Assembly (NCBI RefSeq): GCF_900220985.1
Contig: NZ_OCPC01000001.1
Coordinates: 1,466,836-1,530,835, forward strand
Origin: Parahoeflea halophila
GTDB lineage: Bacteria; Pseudomonadota; Alphaproteobacteria; Rhizobiales; Rhizobiaceae
DNA length: 64,000 bases
Direction of reading: 5' to 3'
Under the pieces are notes generated by a model. It worked only from the letters and a program-made list of their open reading frames with translations, was not told the DNA's origin and searched no databases. Each line of letters starts with the position of its first letter. Position 1 is the stretch's first letter. A program made the translations under genes and the position numbers. Below, piece by piece: positions 34,707-43,531 of the stretch.

Positions 34707-35554
34707 TGCAGGGTTTTGGTGTCCATACCAGCATGTGGACCATGTCATGGGACCCTGCGGGGTGTGAGAAAGCTGTCTCGAAGGCATCCTCCTATGGCGT
34801 GGACTTCCTCGAGATCGCATTGCTCGATCCGCCATCGGTGGATGCGGAACACAGCCGCAAGACGCTTGAAGCGCACAATATGCGCTCGGTGTGTTCTCTC
34901 GGACTTCCCGAGCAGGTCTGGGCCTCTCGCAATCCCGATGGTGCGGTCGATTTTCTCAAGATCGCGCTCGACAAATGCGCCGCGATCGGCAGCGAAGCCC
35001 TGTCAGGCGTGATTTATGGCGGCATCGGCGAACGCACCGGCAAGCCGCCGACCCGGCATGAGCTGGACAATGTCGCCTCGGCGCTGACGCGGGCCGCAGC
35101 CCACGCCAGGAGCCTCGGCCTTCAGCTCGGCATAGAGCCGGTCAACCGCTACGAAACCCACCTTCTGAACACGGGCTGGCAGGCCGTCGACATGATCGAG
35201 CGGATCGGGGCGGACAACATCTTCGTTCATCTCGACACCTACCACATGAACATCGAGGAGAAAGGCATCGCCCAGGGCATCATCGATGCGCGCGAGCACC
35301 TGAAATACATCCACCTTTCCGAATCCGACCGCGGAACCCCCGGCGCTGGCACCATTGCCTGGGACGAGATCTTCGCCGCCCTGCGCGCGGTGAATTTTCA
35401 GGGGGGATTGGCAATGGAAAGCTTTATCGACATGCCACCGGAAATCGCCTTCGGGCTTTCGGTCTGGCGTCCCGTGGCGTCCGGCGAAGCCGAAGTGATG
35501 GAAAACGGCCTGCCGTTCCTGCGCAACAAAGCTCGGCAGTATGGATTGATTTGA
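34706..35554 (+). CDS. D-tagatose/D-psicose 3-epimerase family TIM-barrel protein
   Basis: A 282-residue ketose 3-epimerase-like enzyme. The Mn-binding residues fall at a constant offset from those of Agrobacterium psicose epimerase: E144 (GIEPVNRYETH), D177 (FVHLDTYHMNIEE), H203 (YIHLSESDRGTPGAG) and E238 (AMESF). The N-terminus GVHTSMWTMSWD is typical. The family epimerises ketoses at C3 and accepts 1-deoxyketoses and pentuloses. It overlaps the regulator and the E1 alpha gene. The physiological sugar is unknown. Confidence 0.88.
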   Translation: MQGFGVHTSMWTMSWDPAGCEKAVSKASSYGVDFLEIALLDPPSVDAEHSRKTLEAHNMRSVCSLGLPEQVWASRNPDGAVDFLKIALDKCAAIGSEALSGVIYGGIGERTGKPPTRHELDNVASALTRAAAHARSLGLQLGIEPVNRYETHLLNTGWQAVDMIERIGADNIFVHLDTYHMNIEEKGIAQGIIDAREHLKYIHLSESDRGTPGAGTIAWDEIFAALRAVNFQGGLAMESFIDMPPEIAFGLSVWRPVASGEAEVMENGLPFLRNKARQYGLI

Positions 35555-36591
35555 TGACTGAAAAGAACAGCATGCCCGGCAGCAATTCAGGTCTGCCGGA
35601 TCTTTATCGCCATATGCGCCGCGTGCGCACATTCGAGGAGCGCGTTGGCGAGTTGTTCGTCCGCGGCAAGTCGGCGGGGTCGATGCTGCATCTGTCCGTC
35701 GGCGAGGAAAGTGCCGCCGTGGGCGTGTGCTCGCACATGCATGACGGTGACACATTCACCACCCATCACCGCGGCCATGGCATCTTTCTCGCCCGCGGGG
35801 CGGATCCCGCACGCATGATGGCGGAAATCGCCGGCAAGGAGACCGGATATTGCCATGGCAAGGGCGGTTCTATGCACATTGCCGACATGGGGCTTGGCCA
35901 TCTGGGTGCCAACGCCATCGTCGGCGGCGGCATTCCCGCCGTGGTCGGTGCGGGCCTGGCGGCGCGCAACGGCAAGAAGGATGTCGTCTCGCTGGCCTTC
36001 TTCGGCGACGGTGCGACGGGGCAAGGCATCCTCTACGAAAGCATGAACATGGCGGCGCTGTGGAGACTGCCGGTGATGTTTGTCTGCATCAACAATCAGT
36101 ACGGCATGGGCACACGCATCGACCAGGCGACAGCCAATCCGCGGCTGCATGAGCGGGCCGAGGCCTTCGGACTTGTCGCCCGCACGGTGGACGGGCTGGA
36201 GGTTGAGGAAGTGGCCGATGCCGCAGCAGAGCTGATTGCCGGCGCACGGGCCGGCAAGCCCGCGTTCCTGGCAATCGAGTGTTACCGCTTTTATGGCCAC
36301 GCCAGAAAGGACAAATCGCCCTATCGCGCCGAGGCCGAGGAAGCAGAAGGACGCAACAAGGATCCGGTCTTGCGCGCCCGCACCAAGCTCATTGAATCCG
36401 GCATCATGGCGGAAACCGATCTTGACGCCATGGATGCCGAAATCGCCCAGGAAATGGACGCCACCATCGACTTCGCCGTGTCCGGAAACGAGCCGCAGAT
36501 GAGCTCCATGTTCCGCGATGTCTACGCGCCTGAGGAAGCAGAGCCGGAACCGGTTCGCACGCGCATTGAACGTATTCTGGCGCGGCAGTAA
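35554..36591 (+). CDS. acoA: Acetoin/pyruvate dehydrogenase-type E1 component, alpha subunit
   Basis: A 345-residue thiamine-diphosphate enzyme subunit. The TPP motif runs GDGATGQG...NMAALWRLPVMFVCINN, and CHGKGGSMHIAD and the RTFEERVGELF N-terminus are typical of AcoA and PdhA. The length and E1 alpha/E1 beta/E2 gene order fit the acetoin dehydrogenase group. It decarboxylates a 2-oxoacid or cleaves an acyloin, passing the acyl group to the E2 lipoate. The start overlaps the epimerase stop. Acetoin may not be the natural substrate given the sugar genes around it. Confidence 0.88.
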   Translation: MTEKNSMPGSNSGLPDLYRHMRRVRTFEERVGELFVRGKSAGSMLHLSVGEESAAVGVCSHMHDGDTFTTHHRGHGIFLARGADPARMMAEIAGKETGYCHGKGGSMHIADMGLGHLGANAIVGGGIPAVVGAGLAARNGKKDVVSLAFFGDGATGQGILYESMNMAALWRLPVMFVCINNQYGMGTRIDQATANPRLHERAEAFGLVARTVDGLEVEEVADAAAELIAGARAGKPAFLAIECYRFYGHARKDKSPYRAEAEEAEGRNKDPVLRARTKLIESGIMAETDLDAMDAEIAQEMDATIDFAVSGNEPQMSSMFRDVYAPEEAEPEPVRTRIERILARQ

Positions 36592-36602
36592 CGGGGATGG
36601 CC

Positions 36603-37580
36603 ATGATCGAGACAACCTATCGCGGTGCCTTGCGTCAGGCGCTGACGGACGCCATGCAGGAAAATGAAGCCGTCGTCATCATGGGCGAGGAAGTCGGCCG
36701 CTATGGCGGCGCCTACGGCGTGACCAAGGGATTGATCGACGAATTCGGCGAGGACCGGGTCATCGACACGCCGATTTCCGAGGCCGCGATCGTCGGCGCA
36801 GCAGTGGGCGCAGCAATGGCCGGGCTGCGGCCGGTGGCGGAGCTGATGTATGTCGATTTCATCGGCATGACCATGGACCAGCTTGCCAACCAGGCCGCCA
36901 AGATCCGCTACATGTTCGGCGGCCAGATCGGCGTGCCGATGATCTTGCGCACCCAGGGCGGCACCGGCCGCTCGGCGGGCGCACAGCACAGCCAGAGCCT
37001 GGAAGCCTATGTGATGCACACCCCGGGGCTTAGGCTCGCCATGCCGGCGACGGTCGAGGATGCCTATCACCTGCTGCGCCAGGCCATGAAGCAGCCCGAT
37101 CCGGTCGTGTTCATCGAACACAAGGGCCTCTACACGATGAAGGGCGAGCTGGACACGAGCGCCGAGCCCGCCGCCTGGGGCAAGGCGCGGGTGATGCGCG
37201 AAGGCTCCGATGTGGTCATCGTCAGCTATTCGCGCCAGCTCCATCATGCGCTTGCCGCAGCCGATACGCTGGAGAAGGAAAACGGAATTCAGGCTGCTGT
37301 TGTCGACTTGCGGACACTCAATCCGATCGACTTCGCCACCATCCGCCCGCTCGTCGAACAGGCAGGCCGGGCAATGGTCGTCTCTGAAGGCGTGATGACA
37401 GCGGGTGTGGCGGCCGAGCTTGCGGCGCGCATCACCGAGGAATGTTTCGACTATCTCGAAGACCCGGTGGTCCGGGTGGCGGGCGAGGATATTCCGATCT
37501 CGGTGTCGCCGCTGCTCGAGAAGCACTCAGTCCCGACGCCGGAATTCATAACCGAAGTTGCAAGAATGATGCTGAAATGA
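36603..37580 (+). CDS. acoB: Acetoin/pyruvate dehydrogenase-type E1 component, beta subunit
   Basis: A 325-residue E1 beta subunit. Family segments are GEEVGRYGGAYGVTKGL, DTPISEAAIVGAAVGAAMAG, RTQGGTGRSAGAQHSQSLEA and the C-terminal swivel region LRTLNPIDFATI. ATG 36603 is preferred because GGGG lies about seven bases upstream; ATG 36597 is also possible. The stop overlaps the E2 start (ATGA). With the alpha subunit it forms the E1 heterotetramer. Confidence 0.88.
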   Translation: MIETTYRGALRQALTDAMQENEAVVIMGEEVGRYGGAYGVTKGLIDEFGEDRVIDTPISEAAIVGAAVGAAMAGLRPVAELMYVDFIGMTMDQLANQAAKIRYMFGGQIGVPMILRTQGGTGRSAGAQHSQSLEAYVMHTPGLRLAMPATVEDAYHLLRQAMKQPDPVVFIEHKGLYTMKGELDTSAEPAAWGKARVMREGSDVVIVSYSRQLHHALAAADTLEKENGIQAAVVDLRTLNPIDFATIRPLVEQAGRAMVVSEGVMTAGVAAELAARITEECFDYLEDPVVRVAGEDIPISVSPLLEKHSVPTPEFITEVARMMLK

Positions 37581-38830
37581 CCACAGTGACGCAGGTCAAG
37601 CTCCCAATGCCGCGCCTCGGCGAGACGATGGAGCAGGGAACCATATCAACCTGGCTGGTCAAGACCGGCGAAACCTTCGCGCGGGGCGACCCGCTGCTGG
37701 AGCTGGAAACCGACAAGACGCTGGTGGAATACCCCGCCCTTGGCGCTGGCAAGCTGATCGAGATGCTGGTCGGTCCCGGCGATGTCGTCGATGTCGGTGC
37801 ACCGATTGCCATCATCGAAACCGCGGAGGCCTGGGATGGCATCGCCGACAGCCCAGCCAGCGAAGAACCGGCGGAAAAGGCGCCGGCTGCGAGCCTGCCG
37901 GACACCAGCTCAGATGCGGACGCGAGGCCGGAGGCCGGCCAGCGGCGGGCGACGCCGCTTGCCAGGCGGCTGGCGCGCGAGGGCGGCGTGGATCTTTCCG
38001 TTCTTCAAGGCACCGGCCGGCGCGGCCGCATCGAGGCGCGGGATGTCCGTTCCGCGATCGAGGCATCGACACACACGGACACACAGCCGGGGACGCCAGT
38101 TGCGGCGCACGCCAATGCGGCAGCCGATTCCGGCCCCGTCCTGTTCATTCACGGGTTTGCCGGCCTTGGCTCCAACTGGGAGAAGCTGCGGGCAAGGCTG
38201 CAGAAGGTAGGCTTGAAAACCGAAGCGCCGGACATGCCCGGCCATGGCCGCAACGCCGCGGAAGCCAACAGCGTCGAGGAATGTGTCGCATGGCTTGGCG
38301 ACTGGCTGAGCGCGCAGGACCGGCCCGTGCATCTGGTCGGCCATTCATTCGGTGCCCATGTGGCGGCGCTGGCCGCGAACCGGACGCGCTCGAAAGTCAG
38401 CCGCCTGACCCTGGTTGCGCCTGCGGGCTGCGGCCACGACATCAATGGCGGCTTTGTCCACGGCATGGCACACACGCGCACGGCGGGTGAGCTGCTCCAC
38501 CTGCTCCGGCTGCTGGGCCCGGAAGCCTCCCGCCTGCCCGCGGATGCAGTCGGGACCATGGCCACCGAACTGGCCAAGGGTCGGCTCCAGACGCTCGCCG
38601 GGGTCATTGCGCGCGGCGATACACAGCTGATCGACACGATTGCAGCACTTGGCGCGCTGAGCGAAGATGTTCCGGTCCGGGCGATCTTCGGCAGTGCCGA
38701 CAGCATCATCGCCAAAGAACATATGTTCAACATGCCGCCACGGGTCGCATCGCACATCGTCCCCACGGGGCATATGCCGCATTGGGATGATCCAGCCCTG
38801 CTGGAAAGCTTGATCCGCGGCAGCAACTGA
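37577..38830 (+). CDS. acoC: E2 acyltransferase with alpha/beta-hydrolase domain (AcoC-like)
   Basis: A 417-residue fusion. Residues about 5-80 are a lipoyl domain with lipoyl-lysine K47 (LELETDKTLVEY). A Pro/Ala-rich linker follows, then a peripheral-subunit-binding domain (PLARRLAREGGVDLSVLQGT) and, from about residue 185, an alpha/beta-hydrolase (VLFIHGFAGLGSNWEKL, nucleophile GHSFGAH, His in PTGHMPHWDDP). This lay-out is that of AcoC of acetoin dehydrogenase, rather than a PdhC-type catalytic domain. No E3 gene follows; the complex must borrow one. It would deliver an acyl group to CoA. Confidence 0.88.
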   Translation: MTTVTQVKLPMPRLGETMEQGTISTWLVKTGETFARGDPLLELETDKTLVEYPALGAGKLIEMLVGPGDVVDVGAPIAIIETAEAWDGIADSPASEEPAEKAPAASLPDTSSDADARPEAGQRRATPLARRLAREGGVDLSVLQGTGRRGRIEARDVRSAIEASTHTDTQPGTPVAAHANAAADSGPVLFIHGFAGLGSNWEKLRARLQKVGLKTEAPDMPGHGRNAAEANSVEECVAWLGDWLSAQDRPVHLVGHSFGAHVAALAANRTRSKVSRLTLVAPAGCGHDINGGFVHGMAHTRTAGELLHLLRLLGPEASRLPADAVGTMATELAKGRLQTLAGVIARGDTQLIDTIAALGALSEDVPVRAIFGSADSIIAKEHMFNMPPRVASHIVPTGHMPHWDDPALLESLIRGSN

Positions 38831-38859
38831 CACGGCAGCGAACCATCGGGAGGGAAAAG

Positions 38860-40353
38860 ATGGCCTATTTTCTGGCAGCCGACGGCGGCACCGAAAGCCT
38901 GCGGGCACGCATCTACGATCTGCAGGGAAACTGTGTCGCCTCTCATGCCGAACCCTATGAAACCGTTTTCTCTGCCGGGACCCGGGCCGAGCAACGGCCT
39001 GAAGACTGGTGGACGAGCCTGTGCAAGGCAACGCGCGCCTGCATGGCCGAATCCGGACTGAAGCCCGACCAGATCGAAGCCATGGCCTATGCGACCACCA
39101 GCTGTACCGTCGTCGCACTGGATGACGACGGCAATCCGCTCAGGCCTGCGCTCTTGTGGATGGATGTCCGCGCGTCGAGTGAGGCCGAGGCGGTGCTGGC
39201 GACGGGCGATGACCGGCTCAAGCTCAACAGCAATGGCCGCGGACCGGTGTCCGCCGAGTGGATGATCCCCAAGGCCTTGTGGATCAAGCGCAACGAGCCA
39301 GAGATCTACGACAAGGCGGCGACCATCTGCGAATACCAGGACTACCTGACGCTTCGGCTGACCGGCGAACGCTGCGCGGCGCTCAACAATGCCGGTCTGC
39401 GCTGGCACTATGCCAATCGCGACGGTGGCTGGGCGAAATCACTGGTTACGGCGCTCGGCATGCCGGACCTGATCGAGAAATGGCCATCGCGGGTTGCCGC
39501 ACCCGGTGAAGTAGTCGGCAATCTCACCGCCCAGGCCGCAGAAGCGCTGGGCCTGACCACTGCGACAAAACTGGTGCAGGGCGGCGCCGACGCATTGATC
39601 GGCATGATCGGGCTCGGGGTCGCCAGGCCAGGGCAATTGTGCCTGATAACCGGCTCTTCGCACCTGCAGTTCGGCGTCACCGAAAAGCCGTTCCACGCCG
39701 AAGGCATGTGGGGCGCCTATGCCGACATCGTCTATCCGGATCTCTACATCGTCGAAGGCGGCCAGACATCGACAGGCTCGATCATCAACTGGCTGAAGCG
39801 GTTTACCGGCGGCGAGCTGGATTTCGAAGCCCTCAATCAGAAAGCGGCGCTGCTGCCGCCGGGATCGGAAGGTCTCGTCATCCAGGACCACTTCCAGGGC
39901 AACCGGACGCCCTATACCGACGCCCTGTCGCGCGGCGCGGTCACCGGTCTCACGCTGGCGCATGAACCGCACCACGTGTTCCGCGCCATCATGGAGGGCA
40001 TCTCCTTTGGCACCCGGACCATCCTCGATGCCTTTTCCAGAGGCGGGTACCAAGCCACAGAGATGGTGGCCGGTGGCGGCGCGACCAACTCGGCCCTGTG
40101 GATGCAGATCCATGCCGACACCGCCGGAATTCCGGTTCGCATTCCAGCCTCGGCGGACGGTCCGTCCCTGGGCTCGGCCATTCTCGCGGCCCACGGGGCC
40201 GGGCATTTTGCGACGATTGACGAAGGCATCCAGGCCATGGTCAAGCCCGGACGGCTTGTCGAACCGGACCCGGCCGCGATGCGCGCCTATGACGAGATCT
40301 ACCAGAAATATCTGGCGCTTTATCCCGCGCTCAAGGGTGCGCTCGAGGGCTGA
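38860..40353 (+). CDS. FGGY-family carbohydrate kinase
   Basis: A 497-residue FGGY kinase. Features are an N-terminal phosphate loop FLAADGGTESLRARIYD, LLWMDVRASSEAE, TICEYQDYLTLRLTGE and the ATP-binding VAGGGATNSALWMQIHAD. The Gly-Gly-Thr variant DGGTES replaces the usual DxGTxS, as in some ribulokinase- or LsrK-like members. GGGAGG precedes ATG 38860. It is the last gene of the catabolic operon. The substrate is a ketose or polyol, perhaps the epimerase product. Confidence 0.88.
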   Translation: MAYFLAADGGTESLRARIYDLQGNCVASHAEPYETVFSAGTRAEQRPEDWWTSLCKATRACMAESGLKPDQIEAMAYATTSCTVVALDDDGNPLRPALLWMDVRASSEAEAVLATGDDRLKLNSNGRGPVSAEWMIPKALWIKRNEPEIYDKAATICEYQDYLTLRLTGERCAALNNAGLRWHYANRDGGWAKSLVTALGMPDLIEKWPSRVAAPGEVVGNLTAQAAEALGLTTATKLVQGGADALIGMIGLGVARPGQLCLITGSSHLQFGVTEKPFHAEGMWGAYADIVYPDLYIVEGGQTSTGSIINWLKRFTGGELDFEALNQKAALLPPGSEGLVIQDHFQGNRTPYTDALSRGAVTGLTLAHEPHHVFRAIMEGISFGTRTILDAFSRGGYQATEMVAGGGATNSALWMQIHADTAGIPVRIPASADGPSLGSAILAAHGAGHFATIDEGIQAMVKPGRLVEPDPAAMRAYDEIYQKYLALYPALKGALEG

Positions 40354-40423
40354 TTTCGCATGATCGCCGCATGGGCCACCGGCACGCGTCGGCGGCTTTT
40401 CCGGCGCCGCAGGGTCACTCAGC

Positions 40424-41338
40424 TTATGGCACCTGCGCGCCGGTGGCTGTGACATAGAGCGCGTAGAGCGACCGGGTCGCCGTGATGAACAGGCGGTTGC
40501 GTTTGGGGCCGCCGAAACACAGATTGGCCACGGTTTGCGGCACCTTGATCTTGCCCAGCAGCCGGCCGGCCGGATCGAAGCAATGCACACCGTCGCCGGC
40601 GCTTGACCACAAATTACCATTGGTATCGGTACGGATACCGTCCGGGATTCCATTGTCGATCAGGCAGAAGACGCGGCCGTTTTCGAGCCGCTTGCCCTCT
40701 GCGACGTCGAACACACGGATATGCCGCGGCAGGCTGTCATCATGGCTTGCAGCGGAATCCGCCACGTAGAGAAGGCTTTCGTCCGGCGAGAAGGCAAGGC
40801 CGTTGGGCTGGATGAAATCCGTGGCAACGGCGGACAGGTCGCCTGTCTCCGGGTCAAGCCGGAAGACGTTTTGCGCCTGCTGCTCCGGGTCCGCACGATA
40901 GCCCTCATAGTCGGACAGGATCCCGTAGGTGGGATCGGTGAACCAGATCGTGCCGTCGGACTTGACCACCACGTCATTGGGGGAGTTGAGCCGGGCGCCC
41001 TCGAAACGGTCGGCGAGCACGGTGATCGCGCCGTCGATTTCCGTGCGGGTAACGCGGCGCGTGCCATGCTCGCAGGAGACGAGCCTTCCCTGACGGTCGC
41101 GGGTGTGGCCATTGACGAAATTCGAGGGTTGCCGGTAGGCCGACACCCCGCCATCGGGCGTCCACCGCAACATGCGCTGATTGGGAATATCGCTCCACAG
41201 CAGCTGGTTGGCGTCATTGAACCAGACCGGACCTTCGGCCCAGCGGCAGCCGGAATAGAGTTCGTCGAGATGGGCGCTCGTGACGATCAGGTGCCGGAAG
41301 CGCGGATCGTGAATTTCGTAGATGCTGGTCTCTGCCAT
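40424..41338 (-). CDS. SMP-30/gluconolactonase-type beta-propeller
   Basis: A 304-residue six-bladed beta-propeller. Ca2+-coordinating and catalytic segments are SGCRWAEGPVWF (the Glu ligand), LNSPNDVVVKSDGTIWFTDP and FIQPNGLAFSPDESLLYVAD, with a late GIPDGIRTDTNGNLW. These enzymes hydrolyse sugar lactones. The ATG at 41338 matches the family start. It is convergent with the FGGY kinase and 14 bp downstream of a truncated permease gene, so it belonged to another sugar-transport operon, now broken. Confidence 0.9.
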   Translation of the reverse strand: MAETSIYEIHDPRFRHLIVTSAHLDELYSGCRWAEGPVWFNDANQLLWSDIPNQRMLRWTPDGGVSAYRQPSNFVNGHTRDRQGRLVSCEHGTRRVTRTEIDGAITVLADRFEGARLNSPNDVVVKSDGTIWFTDPTYGILSDYEGYRADPEQQAQNVFRLDPETGDLSAVATDFIQPNGLAFSPDESLLYVADSAASHDDSLPRHIRVFDVAEGKRLENGRVFCLIDNGIPDGIRTDTNGNLWSSAGDGVHCFDPAGRLLGKIKVPQTVANLCFGGPKRNRLFITATRSLYALYVTATGAQVP

Positions 41339-41352
41339 GGCAAGGGTCCCGT

Positions 41353-41874
41353 TTACTGCATGCCCGACCGGCGGCCGCCGGCGAGCATGATGACGCTGAT
41401 GATGATGAGGTCGGTCATGATAAGCCGGATACCGGCACCGATCCCGTTGGTGTTTAGCATGGAGACGACCAGGAACATGAACAGCGATGCGCTCCAGATG
41501 CCCGGCACGTTGGAATCGCCGCCCGCCACCGACGTTCCGCCGATCATCACGACGGCGATCGACATGAGAAGATACTCCGCCCCCATGTTCAGCGCCGAAC
41601 CACCGGAGAAGCAGGTCAGCAGATAGCCGGCCACCGCGGCAAGCACGGCGCAAAGCAGGTATGTGACGAAGCGTGTGCCGTCAACCGGGATGCCCGACAT
41701 GCGCGCAGCCGACATGCTCTGGCCGATCGCCGAGATCCAGCGACCATCGACCGATTTTTCCAGAAGCACCCAGGCCAGCACCGAAATGCAAAGCGCGATC
41801 AGCGCCACATTGGGCACCCCGAACAGGCTCGAAGTGGTGAACTCCGCCAGCCAGGACGGCGGCTTGACCCGCAG
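41353..41874 (-). pseudogene. N-terminally truncated sugar ABC permease (RbsC-type)
   Basis: The frame is open from an in-frame TGA at 41875-41877 and reads about 173 codons of the C-terminal half of a sugar permease: VKPPSWLAEFTTSSLFGVPN, then the ATPase-contact region ISAIGQSMSAARMSGIPVDG and membrane segments to the end (LIIISVIMLAGGRRSGMQ). The first roughly 150 residues of the family, with the SGGIDLS motif, are missing. No ATPase or binding protein is adjacent. It is a deletion fragment; internal GTG 41817 could still start a 154-residue piece. Confidence 0.8.
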
Positions 41875-42184
41875 TCAGAGGCTTGGGCCCGAACACGATA
41901 CCGACAGGCGCCTGGCACTCACCGCTGCCCGGCACCGGCGAGGCCGGGTCCGCGACGACACCCCGCGCTCGGCTATCCTGTGGGAAGCGTCGCCTCAACG
42001 GGTCTGTCATTTCAAATTTTGGCTGTCCCACAAGCCGAATGCTCCAGCCAGGGCAGAGAGTAAAGCCGTTAACCCGATTCGAGCGCCCACAGTGCCAGGA
42101 CCGGAAAGGCAGGACAGTCAAACAGACCGGATCGATCTCAGACAGGTGCTGCAACCGCCTTCTGGGCTTCGGTCCGGCTCTGCC
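41875..42184. other. Unassigned stretch at a probable deletion junction
   Basis: A 310-bp region between the decapitated permease and the end of the TRAP operon. The reverse strand is open and contains segments such as GECQAPVGIVFGPKPLTAG, but I cannot assign it to a family. No inverted repeats or transposase similarity are seen. Confidence 0.5.
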
Positions 42185-43531
42185 TCATTGCGACAGGTAG
42201 GCGGGCAGCCACAGCGTGATGTCGGGCCAGAGGATGACCGTCGCCAGCCCGACCAGCTGCAGGACCACAAAGGGAATGATGCCGCGATAGATGGTGCCTA
42301 TGCCGACGCCTTCGGGGGCAATGCCTCGCAGGTAGAACAAGGCATAGCCAAACGGCGGGGTCAGAAACGAAGTCTGCAAGTTGACCGACAGGGCAACGGC
42401 AAACCAGATCAGCGTCTGTTCCGGGGTCAGGCCGAAATCGAGCGCGGCGACAATCGGCGCGACGATGGGGACGACCACCAGGGTGATCTCCACCCATTCC
42501 AGGAAGAAGCCGAGAACGAACACCAGCAGCATGATCGTCAGAAGTACCAAATAGGGCCGCTCGCCATGCACGGAAAAGGCGTCGATGATCATCTGGTCGC
42601 CGCCGAGCTTGCGGAAAATGACGCTGAAGATGGTGGCGCCGATCATCACGAAGATGATCATCGCCGTGGTCTTGGTGGTGTCGAGCAGGGCGCTGGCGAA
42701 ACCGGCAAGGTCGAGCTGTCGGGAGAGCATCGCCAGGATCATGGCGCCGGCAGCGCCGATCGCCGCCGATTCGGTCGGGGTGGCGACGCCGGTGACGATG
42801 GTGCCGAGCACCGAGACAATCAGGATGATTGGCGCGAGCAGGTCGCGGGTCAGGTCGAGCACCACTTTCCACAACGGATCGGTACCGGCCTGCTCGCGCG
42901 AGGCGGGCATGCGCGAGGGCTGGAACAGGGCCACGAAGATCAGATAGGCGAGATAAAGGCTTCCCAGCAGCAGACCCGGCCCGACGGCGGCCATGAAAAG
43001 ATCCCCGACCGAGACCCGCATCTGGTCGCCCAACACGATCAGCATGATGCTTGGCGGTATCAGGATTCCCAGGGTGCCGCTGGCGGCGATGAGCCCGGTG
43101 GAGATTTTCGGATCGTAGCCGTTCTTGAGCATTGTCGGCAGCGCCATCATGCCCATCAGGACAACGGAAGCGCCGATGATGCCGGTCGAGGCCGCCATGA
43201 CGATGCCGATGATCGCAACCGCGAAGGCATAGCCGCCGGGCATGCCGCGAAACAGCGCCGCCAGCGAGCGCAGCAAGCGTTGCGCGACGCCGGAACGTTC
43301 CAGCATCAGGCCCATGAAGACGAACAGCGGAATCGCGATCAACAGCCAGTTGGTCAAGACGCCCGAATAGATGCGCGACACGCCCAGCGACAGAAACAGC
43401 ATCGGCACGTCGCCGAAAAAAGCAAAGATCAGGCCGATCCCGGCGAGCACGAAGGCAACCGAATATCCGGTGAAAATGCCGGCCATCAGCCCGACGAGCA
43501 TCAGGATCGGCAGCAGGTAGGCGTCAGTCAT
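42185..43531 (-). CDS. dctM: TRAP transporter large permease subunit (DctM)
   Basis: A 448-residue membrane protein with about twelve hydrophobic segments. DctM signatures are PLFVFMGLMLERSGVAQRLL, STGIIGASVVLMGMMALPTM and ASGTLGILIPPSIMLIVLGD. It uses an ion gradient to import a carboxylate delivered by DctP. ATG 43531 overlaps the DctQ stop. It is the last gene of the operon on this strand. Confidence 0.9.
   Translation of the reverse strand: MTDAYLLPILMLVGLMAGIFTGYSVAFVLAGIGLIFAFFGDVPMLFLSLGVSRIYSGVLTNWLLIAIPLFVFMGLMLERSGVAQRLLRSLAALFRGMPGGYAFAVAIIGIVMAASTGIIGASVVLMGMMALPTMLKNGYDPKISTGLIAASGTLGILIPPSIMLIVLGDQMRVSVGDLFMAAVGPGLLLGSLYLAYLIFVALFQPSRMPASREQAGTDPLWKVVLDLTRDLLAPIILIVSVLGTIVTGVATPTESAAIGAAGAMILAMLSRQLDLAGFASALLDTTKTTAMIIFVMIGATIFSVIFRKLGGDQMIIDAFSVHGERPYLVLLTIMLLVFVLGFFLEWVEITLVVVPIVAPIVAALDFGLTPEQTLIWFAVALSVNLQTSFLTPPFGYALFYLRGIAPEGVGIGTIYRGIIPFVVLQLVGLATVILWPDITLWLPAYLSQ

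Noticed and set aside
32518-40353. A standard lsr (autoinducer-2) operon
   Set aside because: No LsrF or LsrG homologue is present and the binding-protein contact positions differ; only the general architecture is shared.
33732-41338. Erythritol (eryABCD) catabolic locus
   Set aside because: A SorC regulator, FGGY kinase and sugar importer are shared, but the EryB and EryC dehydrogenases and the TpiB/RpiB isomerases are absent.
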